A stretch of DNA of 64,000 nt from Candidatus Poribacteria bacterium (GTDB taxonomy: Bacteria; Poribacteria; WGA-4E; WGA-3G), in NCBI GenBank assembly GCA_028821605.1, contig JAPPFM010000044.1, positions 1 through 64,000 of the forward strand, written 5' to 3'. The notes under the pieces were generated by a model. The model was not told the DNA's origin. It made no database searches and saw only the letters and a program-made list of their open reading frames with translations. How positions within the stretch are numbered: position 1 is the stretch's first letter; every line of letters begins with the position of its first letter. This document shows, one piece after another, positions 8,424 to 17,378 of the stretch. Position numbers and translations under genes: made by a program.

Positions 8424-9809
8424 ATGTCTATGTATGATGTTGGAATTATCGGTGGGGGACCAGGGGGGTACGTTGCAGCTATTAAAGCGGCGCAACTCGG
8501 TGGCAGTGTCTGCCTGATAGAAAAAGGGGAGTGGGGTGGGACCTGTCTGAATCGAGGGTGCATCCCAACAAAAACGCTTTTTGCGGTTGCCAACCTTGCG
8601 ACACAGGTTCAGGAAGCATCTGCCTTCGGTATACATATCGGTGGTGAAGCAACAATTGACTACGCGCAGGTATTAGATCACAAAGCCTCTGTCATCAAGC
8701 AACTGACAGGAGGTATTGCGCAACTGCTGAAGGCAAACGGGGTTGATACCTTCAACGGAACAGCGACACTTACTGACAGAAACAGCATTGTCGTCAGCAA
8801 ACCTGATGGGACAATCGAGCCATTGCACGCGAAAAATATTATTATTGCTACGGGTTCTGAACCCGCAGAACCACCCATCTTTGACATCGACGAGGAGCAG
8901 GTCTTGACGACGACAGGAATTCTCAACCTTACAGAACTTCCTGAGAGTCTTTTGATTGTTGGCGGTGGCGTTTCAGGTTGTGAGTTCGCTTCCATCTTTA
9001 GTGCTCTCGGATGTCAGGTGACCGTGCTGGAACTCCTCCCGACAATTTTGGCGACTGAAGACCTCCAGGTTATTCGTCATATCCAACTCTTTATGAAGCG
9101 AAAAGATATCACGATCCACACCGGTGCGAAACTTACCCATGTCAAAAAATCGGAAGCAGGTGTCACTGCAGTGCTTGAATCTGGCGAAGAACTTGCGGCA
9201 GAAAAGATGCTCGTCTCGATTGGGAGACGCTACAATACAGAAAACATAGGATTGGAAGCGGTTGGTGTCCATACCGCGGATGGAAAAATCGTTGTGGACG
9301 CACAGATGCAGACGAACCTTCCGGGTATTTACGCGGTTGGAGATGTCGCGAGTCGGTACTTGTTGGCACATGTCGCATCGACAGAGGGGAAGGTTGCAGC
9401 GCAGAACTGTCTTGGTGACCGCGTTGAGATGGATTATCAGGTTGTCCCGTGGTGTGTTTTTACCTTACCAGAAATTGGACATGTCGGTATGACGGAAAAA
9501 GAGGCAACAGATGAGGGTTATGAAGTAAAGGTAGGACGATTCCCATACGCTGCAAACGGGAAGGCATTGGGATTAGGTGAAACGGATGGGTTTGTTAAGA
9601 CCGTTTCTGATGTTGAGAGTGGGGATATTCTGGGGGTTCATATCGTGGGTGCGCAGGCATCAACCCTTATTCATGAAGCAGCAGTCGCAGTGCGTTTAGG
9701 GGCTTCTGCTGAAGATATAGCACACACTGTTCACGCACACCCAACCCTCTCAGAAATGGTGATGGAGTCCGCTGAAGCAGCGTACGGTAGGGCAATTCAC
9801 AGTTTGTAG
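8424..9809 (+). CDS. lpdA: Dihydrolipoamide dehydrogenase
   Basis: 461 residues, class I flavoprotein disulfide reductase. FAD-binding GIIGGGPGGY is at the N-terminus. The redox-active disulfide is in GGTCLNRGCIP, NAD(P)-binding VGGGVSGCEF is near residue 180, and the C-terminal His-Glu catalytic pair is in HAHPTLSEMVMES. It reoxidises dihydrolipoyl groups of 2-oxoacid dehydrogenase or glycine cleavage complexes. No E1, E2 or Gcv genes are adjacent, so its complex is encoded elsewhere. Start chosen from AGGAG 7 bases before ATG and from the promoter position. It is a single-gene unit ended by a palindromic repeat. Confidence 0.95.
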   Translation: MSMYDVGIIGGGPGGYVAAIKAAQLGGSVCLIEKGEWGGTCLNRGCIPTKTLFAVANLATQVQEASAFGIHIGGEATIDYAQVLDHKASVIKQLTGGIAQLLKANGVDTFNGTATLTDRNSIVVSKPDGTIEPLHAKNIIIATGSEPAEPPIFDIDEEQVLTTTGILNLTELPESLLIVGGGVSGCEFASIFSALGCQVTVLELLPTILATEDLQVIRHIQLFMKRKDITIHTGAKLTHVKKSEAGVTAVLESGEELAAEKMLVSIGRRYNTENIGLEAVGVHTADGKIVVDAQMQTNLPGIYAVGDVASRYLLAHVASTEGKVAAQNCLGDRVEMDYQVVPWCVFTLPEIGHVGMTEKEATDEGYEVKVGRFPYAANGKALGLGETDGFVKTVSDVESGDILGVHIVGAQASTLIHEAAVAVRLGASAEDIAHTVHAHPTLSEMVMESAEAAYGRAIHSL

Positions 9810-9812
9810 AAG

Positions 9813-9839
9813 GGCGAGGTTACAAACCTCGCCAGCGGT
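9813..9839. repeat. GCGAGG palindromic repeat (perfect copy)
   Basis: Arms GGCGAGG and CCTCGCC around TTACAAA, then AGCGGT. It lies 3 bp after the lpd stop codon. With no poly-T tract it is more likely a repeat or mRNA-end hairpin than an intrinsic terminator. Confidence 0.8.
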
Positions 9840-9895
9840 GGTGAGGTGTTTTGTGTTTTCCAAAGTGCCCTCTTATGTTCGGGCTTTACCATATA

Positions 9896-10801
9896 TTAGA
9901 AACGGACAGCCTCTTGAAGTTCACGATAACGGGATGAGATCTCGGAAAATTGCACATCTTTTTGTCGGTTGACGCTGAAATCTTCAATGTTAAAAGAGGC
10001 AACGACTGTCCCATACACCATCGCGCTGCGTATCGCTTTTTCAGACGTATCCCCAACAGAAGCGAGGTACCCCATCATCCCACCAGCGAAACTATCGCCT
10101 GCCCCCGTAGGATCCGTTACCTGTGTGAGTGGGTATGCCGGAGCAGAAAAAAAAGACGATTCTGTGACGCTGATTGCGCCATGCTCCCCTTTCTTAACGA
10201 TAACCCGCTTTGGACCGTAGCGTAAAATTGCCTGTGCTGCTCGCATCAAATTGGAATCGCCAGTGAACAGGAGTGCTTCGCTATCGTTTAAGATGAGAAT
10301 ATCCACGTGTGCTAAGAGTGCTTCTAACGCCTCTCGCTCCTCGTTAATCCAAAAGTCCATCGTATCACAGACAATAAGTTTCGGATTCGTTGCTTGTTCA
10401 ATGATGCTCAAATGTAATACTGGTGAACTATTTGCCAAAAAAAGATAGGGGGCATCTTTGTAAACTTTAGGCAAAACAGGCTGGAAATCGGCAACGACAT
10501 TTAATTCTGTAAAAAGTGTATCACGTACGTTAAAGTCTTCGGTATAACGACCACCCCATCGAAATGATTTGCCGTTATCAACCCGCTCCAGACCTTGGAG
10601 ATCAATGCCTTGGGTTTCGAGGAAATCCGTGTACGTGTCCGGAAAATCAGCACCAATGACACCAACCAGTTGGACAGGTCCTTTAAAAAAACTCGCGGCG
10701 ACAGCGGCATACATCCCAGAACCGCCAAGGACATCTTCAACCCGTTTACTCGGTGTTTCTACCGTATCTAAAGTCACTGTGCCGACGACCAAAACGCCCA
10801 T
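9896..10801 (-). CDS. PfkB-family carbohydrate/nucleoside kinase
   Basis: 301 residues, ribokinase fold. The N-terminal GGSGMYAAVAASFF substrate-side signature and the C-terminal catalytic DPTGAGDSFAGG (Asp base, anion hole) are both intact. The substrate cannot be read from the sequence. The gene is followed upstream on the same strand by a small membrane protein, ahcY and metK. Because AhcY releases adenosine, a role as adenosine kinase completing SAM recycling is an attractive inference, but sugar or other nucleoside kinases are equally possible on family grounds. An AAGGAG ribosome site lies about 13 bases before ATG. Confidence 0.85.
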   Translation of the reverse strand: MGVLVVGTVTLDTVETPSKRVEDVLGGSGMYAAVAASFFKGPVQLVGVIGADFPDTYTDFLETQGIDLQGLERVDNGKSFRWGGRYTEDFNVRDTLFTELNVVADFQPVLPKVYKDAPYLFLANSSPVLHLSIIEQATNPKLIVCDTMDFWINEEREALEALLAHVDILILNDSEALLFTGDSNLMRAAQAILRYGPKRVIVKKGEHGAISVTESSFFSAPAYPLTQVTDPTGAGDSFAGGMMGYLASVGDTSEKAIRSAMVYGTVVASFNIEDFSVNRQKDVQFSEISSRYRELQEAVRF

Positions 10802-10862
10802 TCTAAAATCTTATCTCCTTCACTGACCGATTGTCTACATATTTTCGGGCTTTACTATAAAA

Positions 10863-11093
10863 TCAGAAAGGACCAGGTTTATTTTTATTTTCACGAAACG
10901 CGCGGATAACGCGTCGCAGTCGGCGAGCGAAAATTACACCGAGCACGATGATGACTGGATACTGTAAAAAACTCAGCACTTTTAACAGTGTTGGCGAGAG
11001 TTCTATTTGTTGAGAAGATGCCAGCCAGATTGGTAATAATAGTACTGCTGATAGGAGTAATATCACTCCTTCCACAATCTCTGATTTCTTCAT
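10863..11093 (-). CDS. Small two-helix membrane protein
   Basis: 76 residues with two hydrophobic helices (about 9-27 and 44-61) and a strongly basic C-terminal tail (RRLRRVIRAFRENKNK). This predicts an inner-membrane hairpin with both ends in the cytoplasm. GAGGG lies 6-7 bases before ATG. It sits between the PfkB kinase gene and ahcY on the same strand, in a 294-bp gap that would otherwise be empty. I do not recognise the family; no function is proposed. Confidence 0.6.
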   Translation of the reverse strand: MKKSEIVEGVILLLSAVLLLPIWLASSQQIELSPTLLKVLSFLQYPVIIVLGVIFARRLRRVIRAFRENKNKPGPF

Positions 11094-11156
11094 AAGGTTC
11101 CCTCACAAAGGGACGACATCCAAAACGGTATATCAGACAGTTCAAAGAAAACGGTG

Positions 11157-12419
11157 TTAAGTTCCCATTTCCCACGAGTTGAGATACTTTTCCTGCTCTG
11201 CAGTAAGCGTGTCAATTTCAACGCCGAACGCTTGCAGCTTCAACTCTGCCACGGTCTCGTCGATAGATTCAGGAACATCGTACACGCGATTCTCAAATTG
11301 ATCGTGATTTTTAGCAATGTATTCAAGAGAGAGTGCTTGGTTCGCGAAACTCATGTCCATAACACTCGCGGGATGTCCCTCGGCAGCAGCAAGGTTGACC
11401 AACCTACCTTCACCAACAAGGTAGAGTTTCCGTCCATCCGCAAGTGTATACACATCTACATAGGAACGCGCGCTTCCTTTATCTATGCTCAATTTCTCCA
11501 ACGCCGGTATATCAATTTCAACATCAAAATGACCAGAATTCGCGATAATCGCGCCATCCTTCATCGCTTCAAAATGCTCCTTGCGTAAAACATGAATATC
11601 CCCTGTGAGCGTTACAATCAAATCCGCTTCTTGGACTGCTGTCTGCATGGACATCACCCGAAATCCGTCCATCACTGCTTCTAATGCTCTTAATGGATCG
11701 ACTTCGGTTACGATGACGCTCGCCCCTAAACCGCGTGCTCGGTTCGCGACACCTCTACCACACCACCCGTAGCCTGCAACGACAACCGTTGTCCCCGCAA
11801 TCAACAGGTTAGTTGCCCTGATGATACCATCTAACGTACTTTGCCCTGTGCCGTATCGGTTGTCAAAAAAGTGTTTCGTCCGTGCGTCATTTACAGCGAT
11901 AATCGGGTATTTCAGTACACCTTCAGCTGCCATGCTTTTGAGTCGGATGACCCCTGTTGTTGTCTCTTCTGTCCCTGCGACGACTTGTTCAACTAAAGCT
12001 GGATTTGTTTCTTCAGAATGAAGTCTTGAAACGAGATCAGCCCCGTCGTCCATAGTGACCGTTGGTTGTGTATTAAGAGCGGCATCAATGTGTTTGTAAA
12101 AGGTTTCTATATCCTCTCCGTCAATAGCAAAAACACCGATCTGCTCGTCAACGACAAGGGATGCGGCGACATCATCCTGCGTGCTGAGAGGGTTTGAGGC
12201 ACAGAGAACGGTTTCGGCACCGCCTGCCTTCAGCGTTTTCATCAAGTTTGCGGTTTCAGTCGTGACATGCAGACATGCGGCTACCTTTAACCCATCCAAT
12301 GGACGTTCTTTTTGAAATCGTGTGCGGATAGATTCTAAAACGGGCATAAATCGGTTCGCCCATTCAATTCGTTGTTTGCCATCCGATGCGAGTTCTGTTG
12401 TTTTAATATCGTAGTTCAT
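11157..12419 (-). CDS. ahcY: Adenosylhomocysteinase (S-adenosylhomocysteine hydrolase)
   Basis: 420 residues, the length of the bacterial/archaeal form without the plant-like insertion. It reversibly hydrolyses S-adenosylhomocysteine to adenosine and homocysteine using tightly bound NAD. Substrate residues lie in MDDGADL, EETTTGV and [18 protein letters not shown]. The NAD-binding Rossmann fold is at [11 protein letters not shown] (about 215) and [10 protein letters not shown] lies further on. A TTG one codon upstream is possible, but AAGGA is correctly spaced for the ATG at 12419. It sits 40 bp downstream of metK on the same strand, so SAM synthesis and recycling are co-located. Confidence 0.96.
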   Translation of the reverse strand: MNYDIKTTELASDGKQRIEWANRFMPVLESIRTRFQKERPLDGLKVAACLHVTTETANLMKTLKAGGAETVLCASNPLSTQDDVAASLVVDEQIGVFAIDGEDIETFYKHIDAALNTQPTVTMDDGADLVSRLHSEETNPALVEQVVAGTEETTTGVIRLKSMAAEGVLKYPIIAVNDARTKHFFDNRYGTGQSTLDGIIRATNLLIAGTTVVVAGYGWCGRGVANRARGLGASVIVTEVDPLRALEAVMDGFRVMSMQTAVQEADLIVTLTGDIHVLRKEHFEAMKDGAIIANSGHFDVEIDIPALEKLSIDKGSARSYVDVYTLADGRKLYLVGEGRLVNLAAAEGHPASVMDMSFANQALSLEYIAKNHDQFENRVYDVPESIDETVAELKLQAFGVEIDTLTAEQEKYLNSWEMGT

Positions 12420-12459
12420 CAATTTCCTTTTTATTCACTGGTGTTTTCAGTTTTTCAAC

Positions 12460-13584
12460 CTACTGGAGTTTTTCGACGTAATCGGTTTCTTCCCAAGTGA
12501 AACCGGGTTCCTCGCGCCCAAAATGCCCATACGCGGCAGTATTTTGATAGATAGGTTGACGTAGTTTCAGGCGTTCTATAATACCCGCGGGTGTTAAATC
12601 AAAATGTGTGTTGACAAGTTCAGTGAGTGCTTCGTCATCCCCAGTGCCAAACGTATCCACCATAACAGAGATGGGGTCTTTTCTACCGATTGCATAGGAG
12701 ATTTGAATCTCACACCGTTCAGCAAGCCCGGCGGCAACGAGATTTTTAGCAACGTGTCGTGCAGCATAAGTTGCACTTCGGTCTACTTTGGTTGGATCTT
12801 TCCCAGAGAGTGCCCCGCCGCCGTGCCGTCCCATTCCACCATACGTATCGACAATAATTTTTCGTCCTGTTAACCCAGCATCACCTTGGGGTCCACCGGT
12901 CACAAAACGACCAGTTGGATTAATGTGATATTTAATGTCTGGACTTTGGAGATTTTCGGGAATAACTTTTTTGATAACCTCTTCAATAATTGCTTCCCGC
13001 AGTTCGGTATCCTCCACATCAGGGTTATGTTGTGAGGCAATAATAACTGTGGTGACAGCCTTGGGTTTACTGTCAACATATTCAACGGTTACTTGAGATT
13101 TTCCATCGGGACGGATAAAGGGGAGGGTGCTATCTTTGCGAACTTTCGCTAAACGCCGTGTTAGTTGATGGGCAAGGGTAATTGGTAGTGGCATCAACTC
13201 TGGCGTTTCGGTGCATGCATAGCCAAACATTAGCCCTTGATCGCCAGCACCTCCGGGATTCACGCCCATTGCGATATCAGGGGACTGCTTATCAATGACA
13301 CTTAACACAGCACTGCGTTCAGCATCAAAGCCGTACTCAATATTGGTGTAGCCGATATCGGCTATTACCTTTCGTGCGACTTGTTGTGCATCGTAATTTG
13401 CAGTCGTCGTGATTTCGCCCGTAATGATAGCAAGTCCAGTTGTGACTAAGGTCTCACAAGCGACCCTACCCATTGGATCGGTTCTGAATATGGTATCAAG
13501 CACCGCGTCAGAGATCTGGTCTGCAATTTTGTCCGGATGTCCCTCAGTGACAGATTCGGACGTAAACAAAAAATTTTTGCTCAA
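12460..13584 (-). CDS. metK: S-adenosylmethionine synthetase
   Basis: 374 residues. It makes SAM from methionine and ATP. The signature motifs are present: [16 protein letters not shown] near the N-terminus, [15 protein letters not shown] in the middle, and [17 protein letters not shown] as the P-loop-like segment. The start codon is TTG (TTG AGC AAA AAT), since no ATG or GTG precedes the conserved [13 protein letters not shown] block. GGGAGA lies about 8 bases upstream. It heads the metK-ahcY-small protein-pfkB set. A promoter (TTGATT-18-TAGATA) is seen just upstream. Confidence 0.96.
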   Translation of the reverse strand: MSKNFLFTSESVTEGHPDKIADQISDAVLDTIFRTDPMGRVACETLVTTGLAIITGEITTTANYDAQQVARKVIADIGYTNIEYGFDAERSAVLSVIDKQSPDIAMGVNPGGAGDQGLMFGYACTETPELMPLPITLAHQLTRRLAKVRKDSTLPFIRPDGKSQVTVEYVDSKPKAVTTVIIASQHNPDVEDTELREAIIEEVIKKVIPENLQSPDIKYHINPTGRFVTGGPQGDAGLTGRKIIVDTYGGMGRHGGGALSGKDPTKVDRSATYAARHVAKNLVAAGLAERCEIQISYAIGRKDPISVMVDTFGTGDDEALTELVNTHFDLTPAGIIERLKLRQPIYQNTAAYGHFGREEPGFTWEETDYVEKLQ

Positions 13585-13605
13585 TTCAGCGTCTCCCAGT
13601 CTACG

Positions 13606-13635
13606 TATCTATTTTCGTTTTGTTTTGTGAATCAA
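13606..13635 (-). promoter_or_regulatory. Putative promoter for metK
   Basis: Minus strand: TTGATT, 18-bp spacer, TAGATA, ending 21 bp before the TTG start codon. Confidence 0.4.
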
Positions 13636-13699
13636 GGTTCCCATGAAAGAGACAGTGGGTGAGCGTGCAACCCACCCAGATATGCGATATAACGAAAAC

Positions 13700-13724
13700 G
13701 GGCGCGCAAAAACGCGCCCCTACA
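13700..13724. repeat. Hairpin repeat ending CCTAC (metK/rpsA gap)
   Basis: GGGCGCG and CGCGCCC flank a 6-nt loop, followed by CTACA. Similar hairpin-plus-CCTAC elements occur at 45048, 46327 and 52575. On the minus strand it is followed by GTTTTCGTT and could terminate rpsA. Confidence 0.6.
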
Positions 13725-13823
13725 TTTTAAACGTAGACACACTTTGTAGCGAGGTTTTCGTTTTGTATTTCCGCCTCCGCGCCGAAAGTTTGGAGCTAAT
13801 CTGGAACGAAGATACAAGAAACA

Positions 13824-16130
13824 TTACTTTTCGGAGTTTTCTACACTCTCAACGTTCTCGGGACTTTCTGCATCCTCGACGTTTTCAGAAGTCTCTGCAC
13901 TCTCAACGTCCTCAGAGGTTTCTTTACTTTCGACAATTTCGACACTCTCAGGAGTCTCTGTGGTCGCAGCGTCCTCAGAGTTCTCTGCGTTTGACTTACC
14001 CATTTCTTCTTTGAGTAAAGCCCCTAATGTCGTGACAGTCTCTTCGCGTGTCGCTGCTTGTCGTCGCTGTTCTCGTTCGCGTCGTGGACGCGATGGACGT
14101 TCGGGCCGTGTTCTCGCTGCCGGCTCTCCTTCAGGTGCTGCAGCGCGTTCTTGTTCGGCAAGGAGCGCTTTCAAGCTTAATCCGATCCGTCGATCTTTCG
14201 GAGACAGATTAATCACTTTCAAGTCTAACTCATCGCCTACAGAGACGATTTCCTCCGGCTTTTCAATTCGCCGGTCTGCGAGTTCAGAAATGTGAATTAA
14301 ACCCTCAATGCCTTCCTCAAGTTTGGTGAATGCTCCAAAACTGGTGAGGTTGACAACTGTTCCGCGTACGACGGAACCAACCTTGTACTTTTCGGGGACT
14401 TCTCCCCAGGGGTCAGGCTGCGTCTGCTTGAGGCCCAATGAGACTCGACGTTCAGCAGCGTCAATCTGCAGGACGACTACCTCAATCTCACTGCCTTCCC
14501 TAAGTTCCTCGTTGGCTGCAGCCCCGCGTTTGGTCCACGAGAGATCTGAGGTGTGAATTAAACCGTCAATCCCGGGTTCAATTTCAACAAACGCGCCAAA
14601 ACTTGTCAAATTTCGGATACGTCCAATAATTTTGCTACCGACAGGGGACCTTTCTTCCAAAAGTTCCCAAGGATTTTGTTGCAGCTGCTTCAGCCCAAGC
14701 GAAATCCGCTTATCTTCCCTTGAGATTTCAAGCACTACAGCTTCAATTTCATCCCCCTTATTGACGATTCGCGAAGGTGCGACATTGCGGCGAGTCCACG
14801 CCATCTCAGAGACATGAATCAAACCTTCAACGCCCTCTTCAAGTTGTAAGAACGCGCCATAATTGACAATATTGACAACGACACCGCTGACCGTGGCACC
14901 GACTGGATATTTTTCTTCAATATTTTCCCATGGATCCGGTGTCTTCTGTTTCAAACCCAGAGAGATTTTCTCGTTTTCCTGATTGATGCCGATAACTTGG
15001 ACTTCAATTTCTTCGGCGACGGAGACGACATCAGATGGATGATGGATTCGCTTCCATGCCATATCCGTCTTATGAAGTAACCCATCAACGCCGCCAAGAT
15101 CAACAAAAGCCCCGAAAGCAGTGATATTTTTCACTACGCCAGTTATGAGTTGACCGACTTCAAGCGTATTGAGTACCTCCGAACGCTTTTGGAGAAGTTC
15201 GGTTTCCAACCATGCCCGCCGCGATAAGACGATGTTATGCCGCCGCTTGCTGAGGCTGATAACCTTCATGTCAAGCGTTTGTCCTACATACTGCTCAAGA
15301 TTCTGGATAGGACGCAATTCAACTTGTGAAGCCGGTAAAAAGCCTCGCAGTGAACCGACGCTCACCCGTAAGCCACCTTTAATCCGTTCAGTAATACGCC
15401 CCTTCACTGGCGCACCGCTCTCATGCGCAGCGGCTATCTCATCCCAAATGAGTGTCTGATCGGCAATCTTCTTTGAAAGGACTATCTGTCCTTCCGAATC
15501 TTCACGCCGCACGATATAGACATCAATTTCATCGCCTACCTGTACAGCAGGTAAATCGTCTTGTCCAACGTCAAATTCTGATGCCGGTATATAGCCTTCC
15601 GACTTAAAGCCGATATCGATCATGACCTCATCGCGGTTGACATCTACGACGATGCCTTTAACAATTTCGCCGTCTGTAAACGCTTTGATCGAATTATCAT
15701 ACGCTTCTTCCAGGGATTCCGCGCTCATTGGCTCCGGTGGTTCTTCCGGTGCTGCTGTTTCCACAGTAGCCGTTGCTGCCTCATCAGCATCAGCAACGGT
15801 TACTTCCGCTACCTCTTCAGAGGCACTCTCATCGATAGATGTTGCTGCTTCACCTTCATCAGCATCACTATCAGCCACTTCTACCGCTGCCTCGGAAGCA
15901 TCTTCATTGGTAAGCGTTGCCTCTTCAGAATCGGTATTATCAGCGGTCACTCCCATCTCGCTGTCCGTGACTTCTTCATGCTCTTCAACGTCTGCGTCGG
16001 TTGCAGAAGCTGCCTCTGCTTCTGTTTCGCCCGCTACTTCCTGATTCACTTCAACTGAGCCTGTAGTTGACTGTTTTTCTTCTTCCACATCAACAGTGGA
16101 CTCATTTGTATTTACTTGTTCGTTGTTCAT
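13824..16130 (-). CDS. rpsA: 30S ribosomal protein S1-like protein, six S1 domains
   Basis: 768 residues, longer than the usual 550-600. The first about 150 residues are acidic and Ala/Glu/Val-rich low complexity. Six S1 RNA-binding domains follow (about 155-620), the last four with the standard FGAFV and GLIH motifs. The C-terminus is first basic (RPERPSRPRREREQRRQ) and then an acidic tail of roughly 9-residue repeats (ETSEDVESA-like). S1 recruits mRNA to the 30S subunit. The acidic N-terminal extension and repeated tail are unusual and probably disordered. ATG has AGGT 7 bases upstream. Codon usage in the two low-complexity ends is biased by the repeats. Confidence 0.93.
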   Translation of the reverse strand: MNNEQVNTNESTVDVEEEKQSTTGSVEVNQEVAGETEAEAASATDADVEEHEEVTDSEMGVTADNTDSEEATLTNEDASEAAVEVADSDADEGEAATSIDESASEEVAEVTVADADEAATATVETAAPEEPPEPMSAESLEEAYDNSIKAFTDGEIVKGIVVDVNRDEVMIDIGFKSEGYIPASEFDVGQDDLPAVQVGDEIDVYIVRREDSEGQIVLSKKIADQTLIWDEIAAAHESGAPVKGRITERIKGGLRVSVGSLRGFLPASQVELRPIQNLEQYVGQTLDMKVISLSKRRHNIVLSRRAWLETELLQKRSEVLNTLEVGQLITGVVKNITAFGAFVDLGGVDGLLHKTDMAWKRIHHPSDVVSVAEEIEVQVIGINQENEKISLGLKQKTPDPWENIEEKYPVGATVSGVVVNIVNYGAFLQLEEGVEGLIHVSEMAWTRRNVAPSRIVNKGDEIEAVVLEISREDKRISLGLKQLQQNPWELLEERSPVGSKIIGRIRNLTSFGAFVEIEPGIDGLIHTSDLSWTKRGAAANEELREGSEIEVVVLQIDAAERRVSLGLKQTQPDPWGEVPEKYKVGSVVRGTVVNLTSFGAFTKLEEGIEGLIHISELADRRIEKPEEIVSVGDELDLKVINLSPKDRRIGLSLKALLAEQERAAAPEGEPAARTRPERPSRPRREREQRRQAATREETVTTLGALLKEEMGKSNAENSEDAATTETPESVEIVESKETSEDVESAETSENVEDAESPENVESVENSEK

Positions 16131-16229
16131 TAAGATACCTGGTCCATCTAAAAACGCGCAACCGCGTTAATCCGCCAGTTCCTCCTTATATTCAAAGTGC
16201 TCTTGACACTTTCAAATCGGTTATCTAAT

Positions 16230-16259
16230 AGTATATCACAAACACATAAAGAAAAGCAA
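16230..16259 (-). promoter_or_regulatory. Putative promoter for rpsA
   Basis: Minus strand: TTGCTT, 18-bp spacer, TATACT, giving a leader of about 90 nt. The 392-bp region 16131-16522 holds no gene; it carries this promoter, a repeat copy (16319-16340) and the plus-strand promoter at 16445. Confidence 0.5.
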
Positions 16260-16318
16260 TAATTTTTTTATTAATGCGATTTGGTTTTCGGAAGGACATC
16301 TTGTTGGAAAAACCTCTC

Positions 16319-16340
16319 TATAGTAAAGTCCGAAAACATG
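16319..16340 (+). repeat. AGTAAAGyCCGAAAA short repeat
   Basis: TATAGTAAAGTCCGAAAACA plus TG. The same sequence with two changes occurs on the minus strand at 10838-10859, and a more diverged copy at about 9875-9896. All are intergenic. Confidence 0.5.
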
Positions 16341-16444
16341 CAGAAATTTATCAAAGACACACGCCAGTGAGCGTTTCCTGACATCGCCACTCCACACCAC
16401 GCAACGACGTATGCATAATTTGCGATTCAGGTGAAGAATTTCGT

Positions 16445-16473
16445 TTGATTTTTTTGCTGAGTTAAGATAGAAT
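16445..16473 (+). promoter_or_regulatory. Promoter for the STAS/RsbW-like pair
   Basis: TTGATT, 17-bp spacer, TAGAAT. Hexamers and spacing are identical to those at 7373-7401. It lies 50 bp before the start at 16523. Confidence 0.55.
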
Positions 16474-16522
16474 TTAAAAACGGTTCCTAAAGTCGTAATT
16501 AATTTATTTGGAGGTGCTTGCT

Positions 16523-16867
16523 ATGGATTCAACAAAATTAATGAACCTCCGGGAAGAATCCGGTATAAAAATAATTGAAATAAAAACAGACTTGAGTAGT
16601 TACGCAGCATCTGATTTACGGAAGGTGCTTGAGGGACTCTTAGCAGAAAAGGTCGAGAAAGTTGTTGTCAACCTTAGTCAGGTGAGCCATATCAACAGTA
16701 CGGCTGTAGGTGCGTTGGTGGGTGTTGCGAAACGACTTCGCCAAAGCGGTGGCGACCTTAAGATTTGCGCGCTCGCGGACAACTTGACGCGAACCTTCAA
16801 TCTTATAGGTGCATCCAGTGTTGTCGAAATCTATGAGTCAGAAAACAGTGCCCTTGCCGCATTTTAA
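16523..16867 (+). CDS. STAS-domain anti-sigma factor antagonist
   Basis: 114 residues, single STAS domain. The usual DSSGLG phosphosite is replaced by INSTAVGALV; the serine and fold remain but the preceding Asp is Asn. This is the most diverged of the four antagonists here. GGAGGTG lies 9 bases before ATG 16523, and a TTG 15 bp upstream falls before that site, so it was rejected. The RsbW-like kinase gene follows after 19 bp, the classic rsbV-rsbW order. Confidence 0.88.
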   Translation: MDSTKLMNLREESGIKIIEIKTDLSSYAASDLRKVLEGLLAEKVEKVVVNLSQVSHINSTAVGALVGVAKRLRQSGGDLKICALADNLTRTFNLIGASSVVEIYESENSALAAF

Positions 16868-16886
16868 ACAAAACAGATTTTAGGAC

Positions 16887-17378
16887 ATGGCGCAAGCAGA
16901 TATTCAACTTCAGATTCCGAGTGCTGTCTTTTATATAGAACCTGTTCGGGTATTTGTTGGGAACCTTGCGCGCAGCCTCGGATTCTCAAGGAAACGTGTG
17001 GCAGACATTCAACTTGTGCTTGATGAAATCTGTAGCAACGCAGTCCATCACGGTTCGGTGGATCCTACAGATAGCGTTAAATTGCATATCGGTATTGATA
17101 CACATGCTCTTGAAATTTTAGTAAAGGATACCGGTCCACAGCAGGCAGGGAAAAAGAGTTGGCTGACGGATGAACGACTTTCAGAGATTGAAACGAACCG
17201 TTCCCCAAGTAATGAAAGGGGACACGGTATTTTTATCGTGAAAACTCTTTCGGATATGCATGAAATGCAACCGAACGAGGCAGGTGGAACGGATGTCCGC
17301 GTCGTTTTTCACTTTCCAAAACCCAGCGATATTAAAAATTTAATTCTCCCGCGAAACTTCAATAGCAATAAGCGTTAG
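16887..17378 (+). CDS. RsbW/SpoIIAB-like anti-sigma serine kinase (HATPase_c_2)
   Basis: 163 residues, one GHKL ATPase domain. The N box is in LVLDEICSNAVHHG, G1 in VKDTGP and G2 in RGHGIFIVKTLSD. Proteins of this kind hold a sigma factor inactive and phosphorylate STAS antagonists. It is cotranscribed with the STAS gene just upstream. Its 3' end overlaps the 3' end of the convergent RsbU-like gene by 39 bp, so antisense interference at the ends is possible. The ribosome site is weak (TAGGAC), which suggests coupling to the upstream gene. Confidence 0.85.
   Translation: MAQADIQLQIPSAVFYIEPVRVFVGNLARSLGFSRKRVADIQLVLDEICSNAVHHGSVDPTDSVKLHIGIDTHALEILVKDTGPQQAGKKSWLTDERLSEIETNRSPSNERGHGIFIVKTLSDMHEMQPNEAGGTDVRVVFHFPKPSDIKNLILPRNFNSNKR

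Noticed and set aside
15622-16044. 140-codon plus-strand Ser/Ala/Thr-rich frame
   Set aside because: It is the mirror of the acidic low-complexity N-terminus of the S1 gene.
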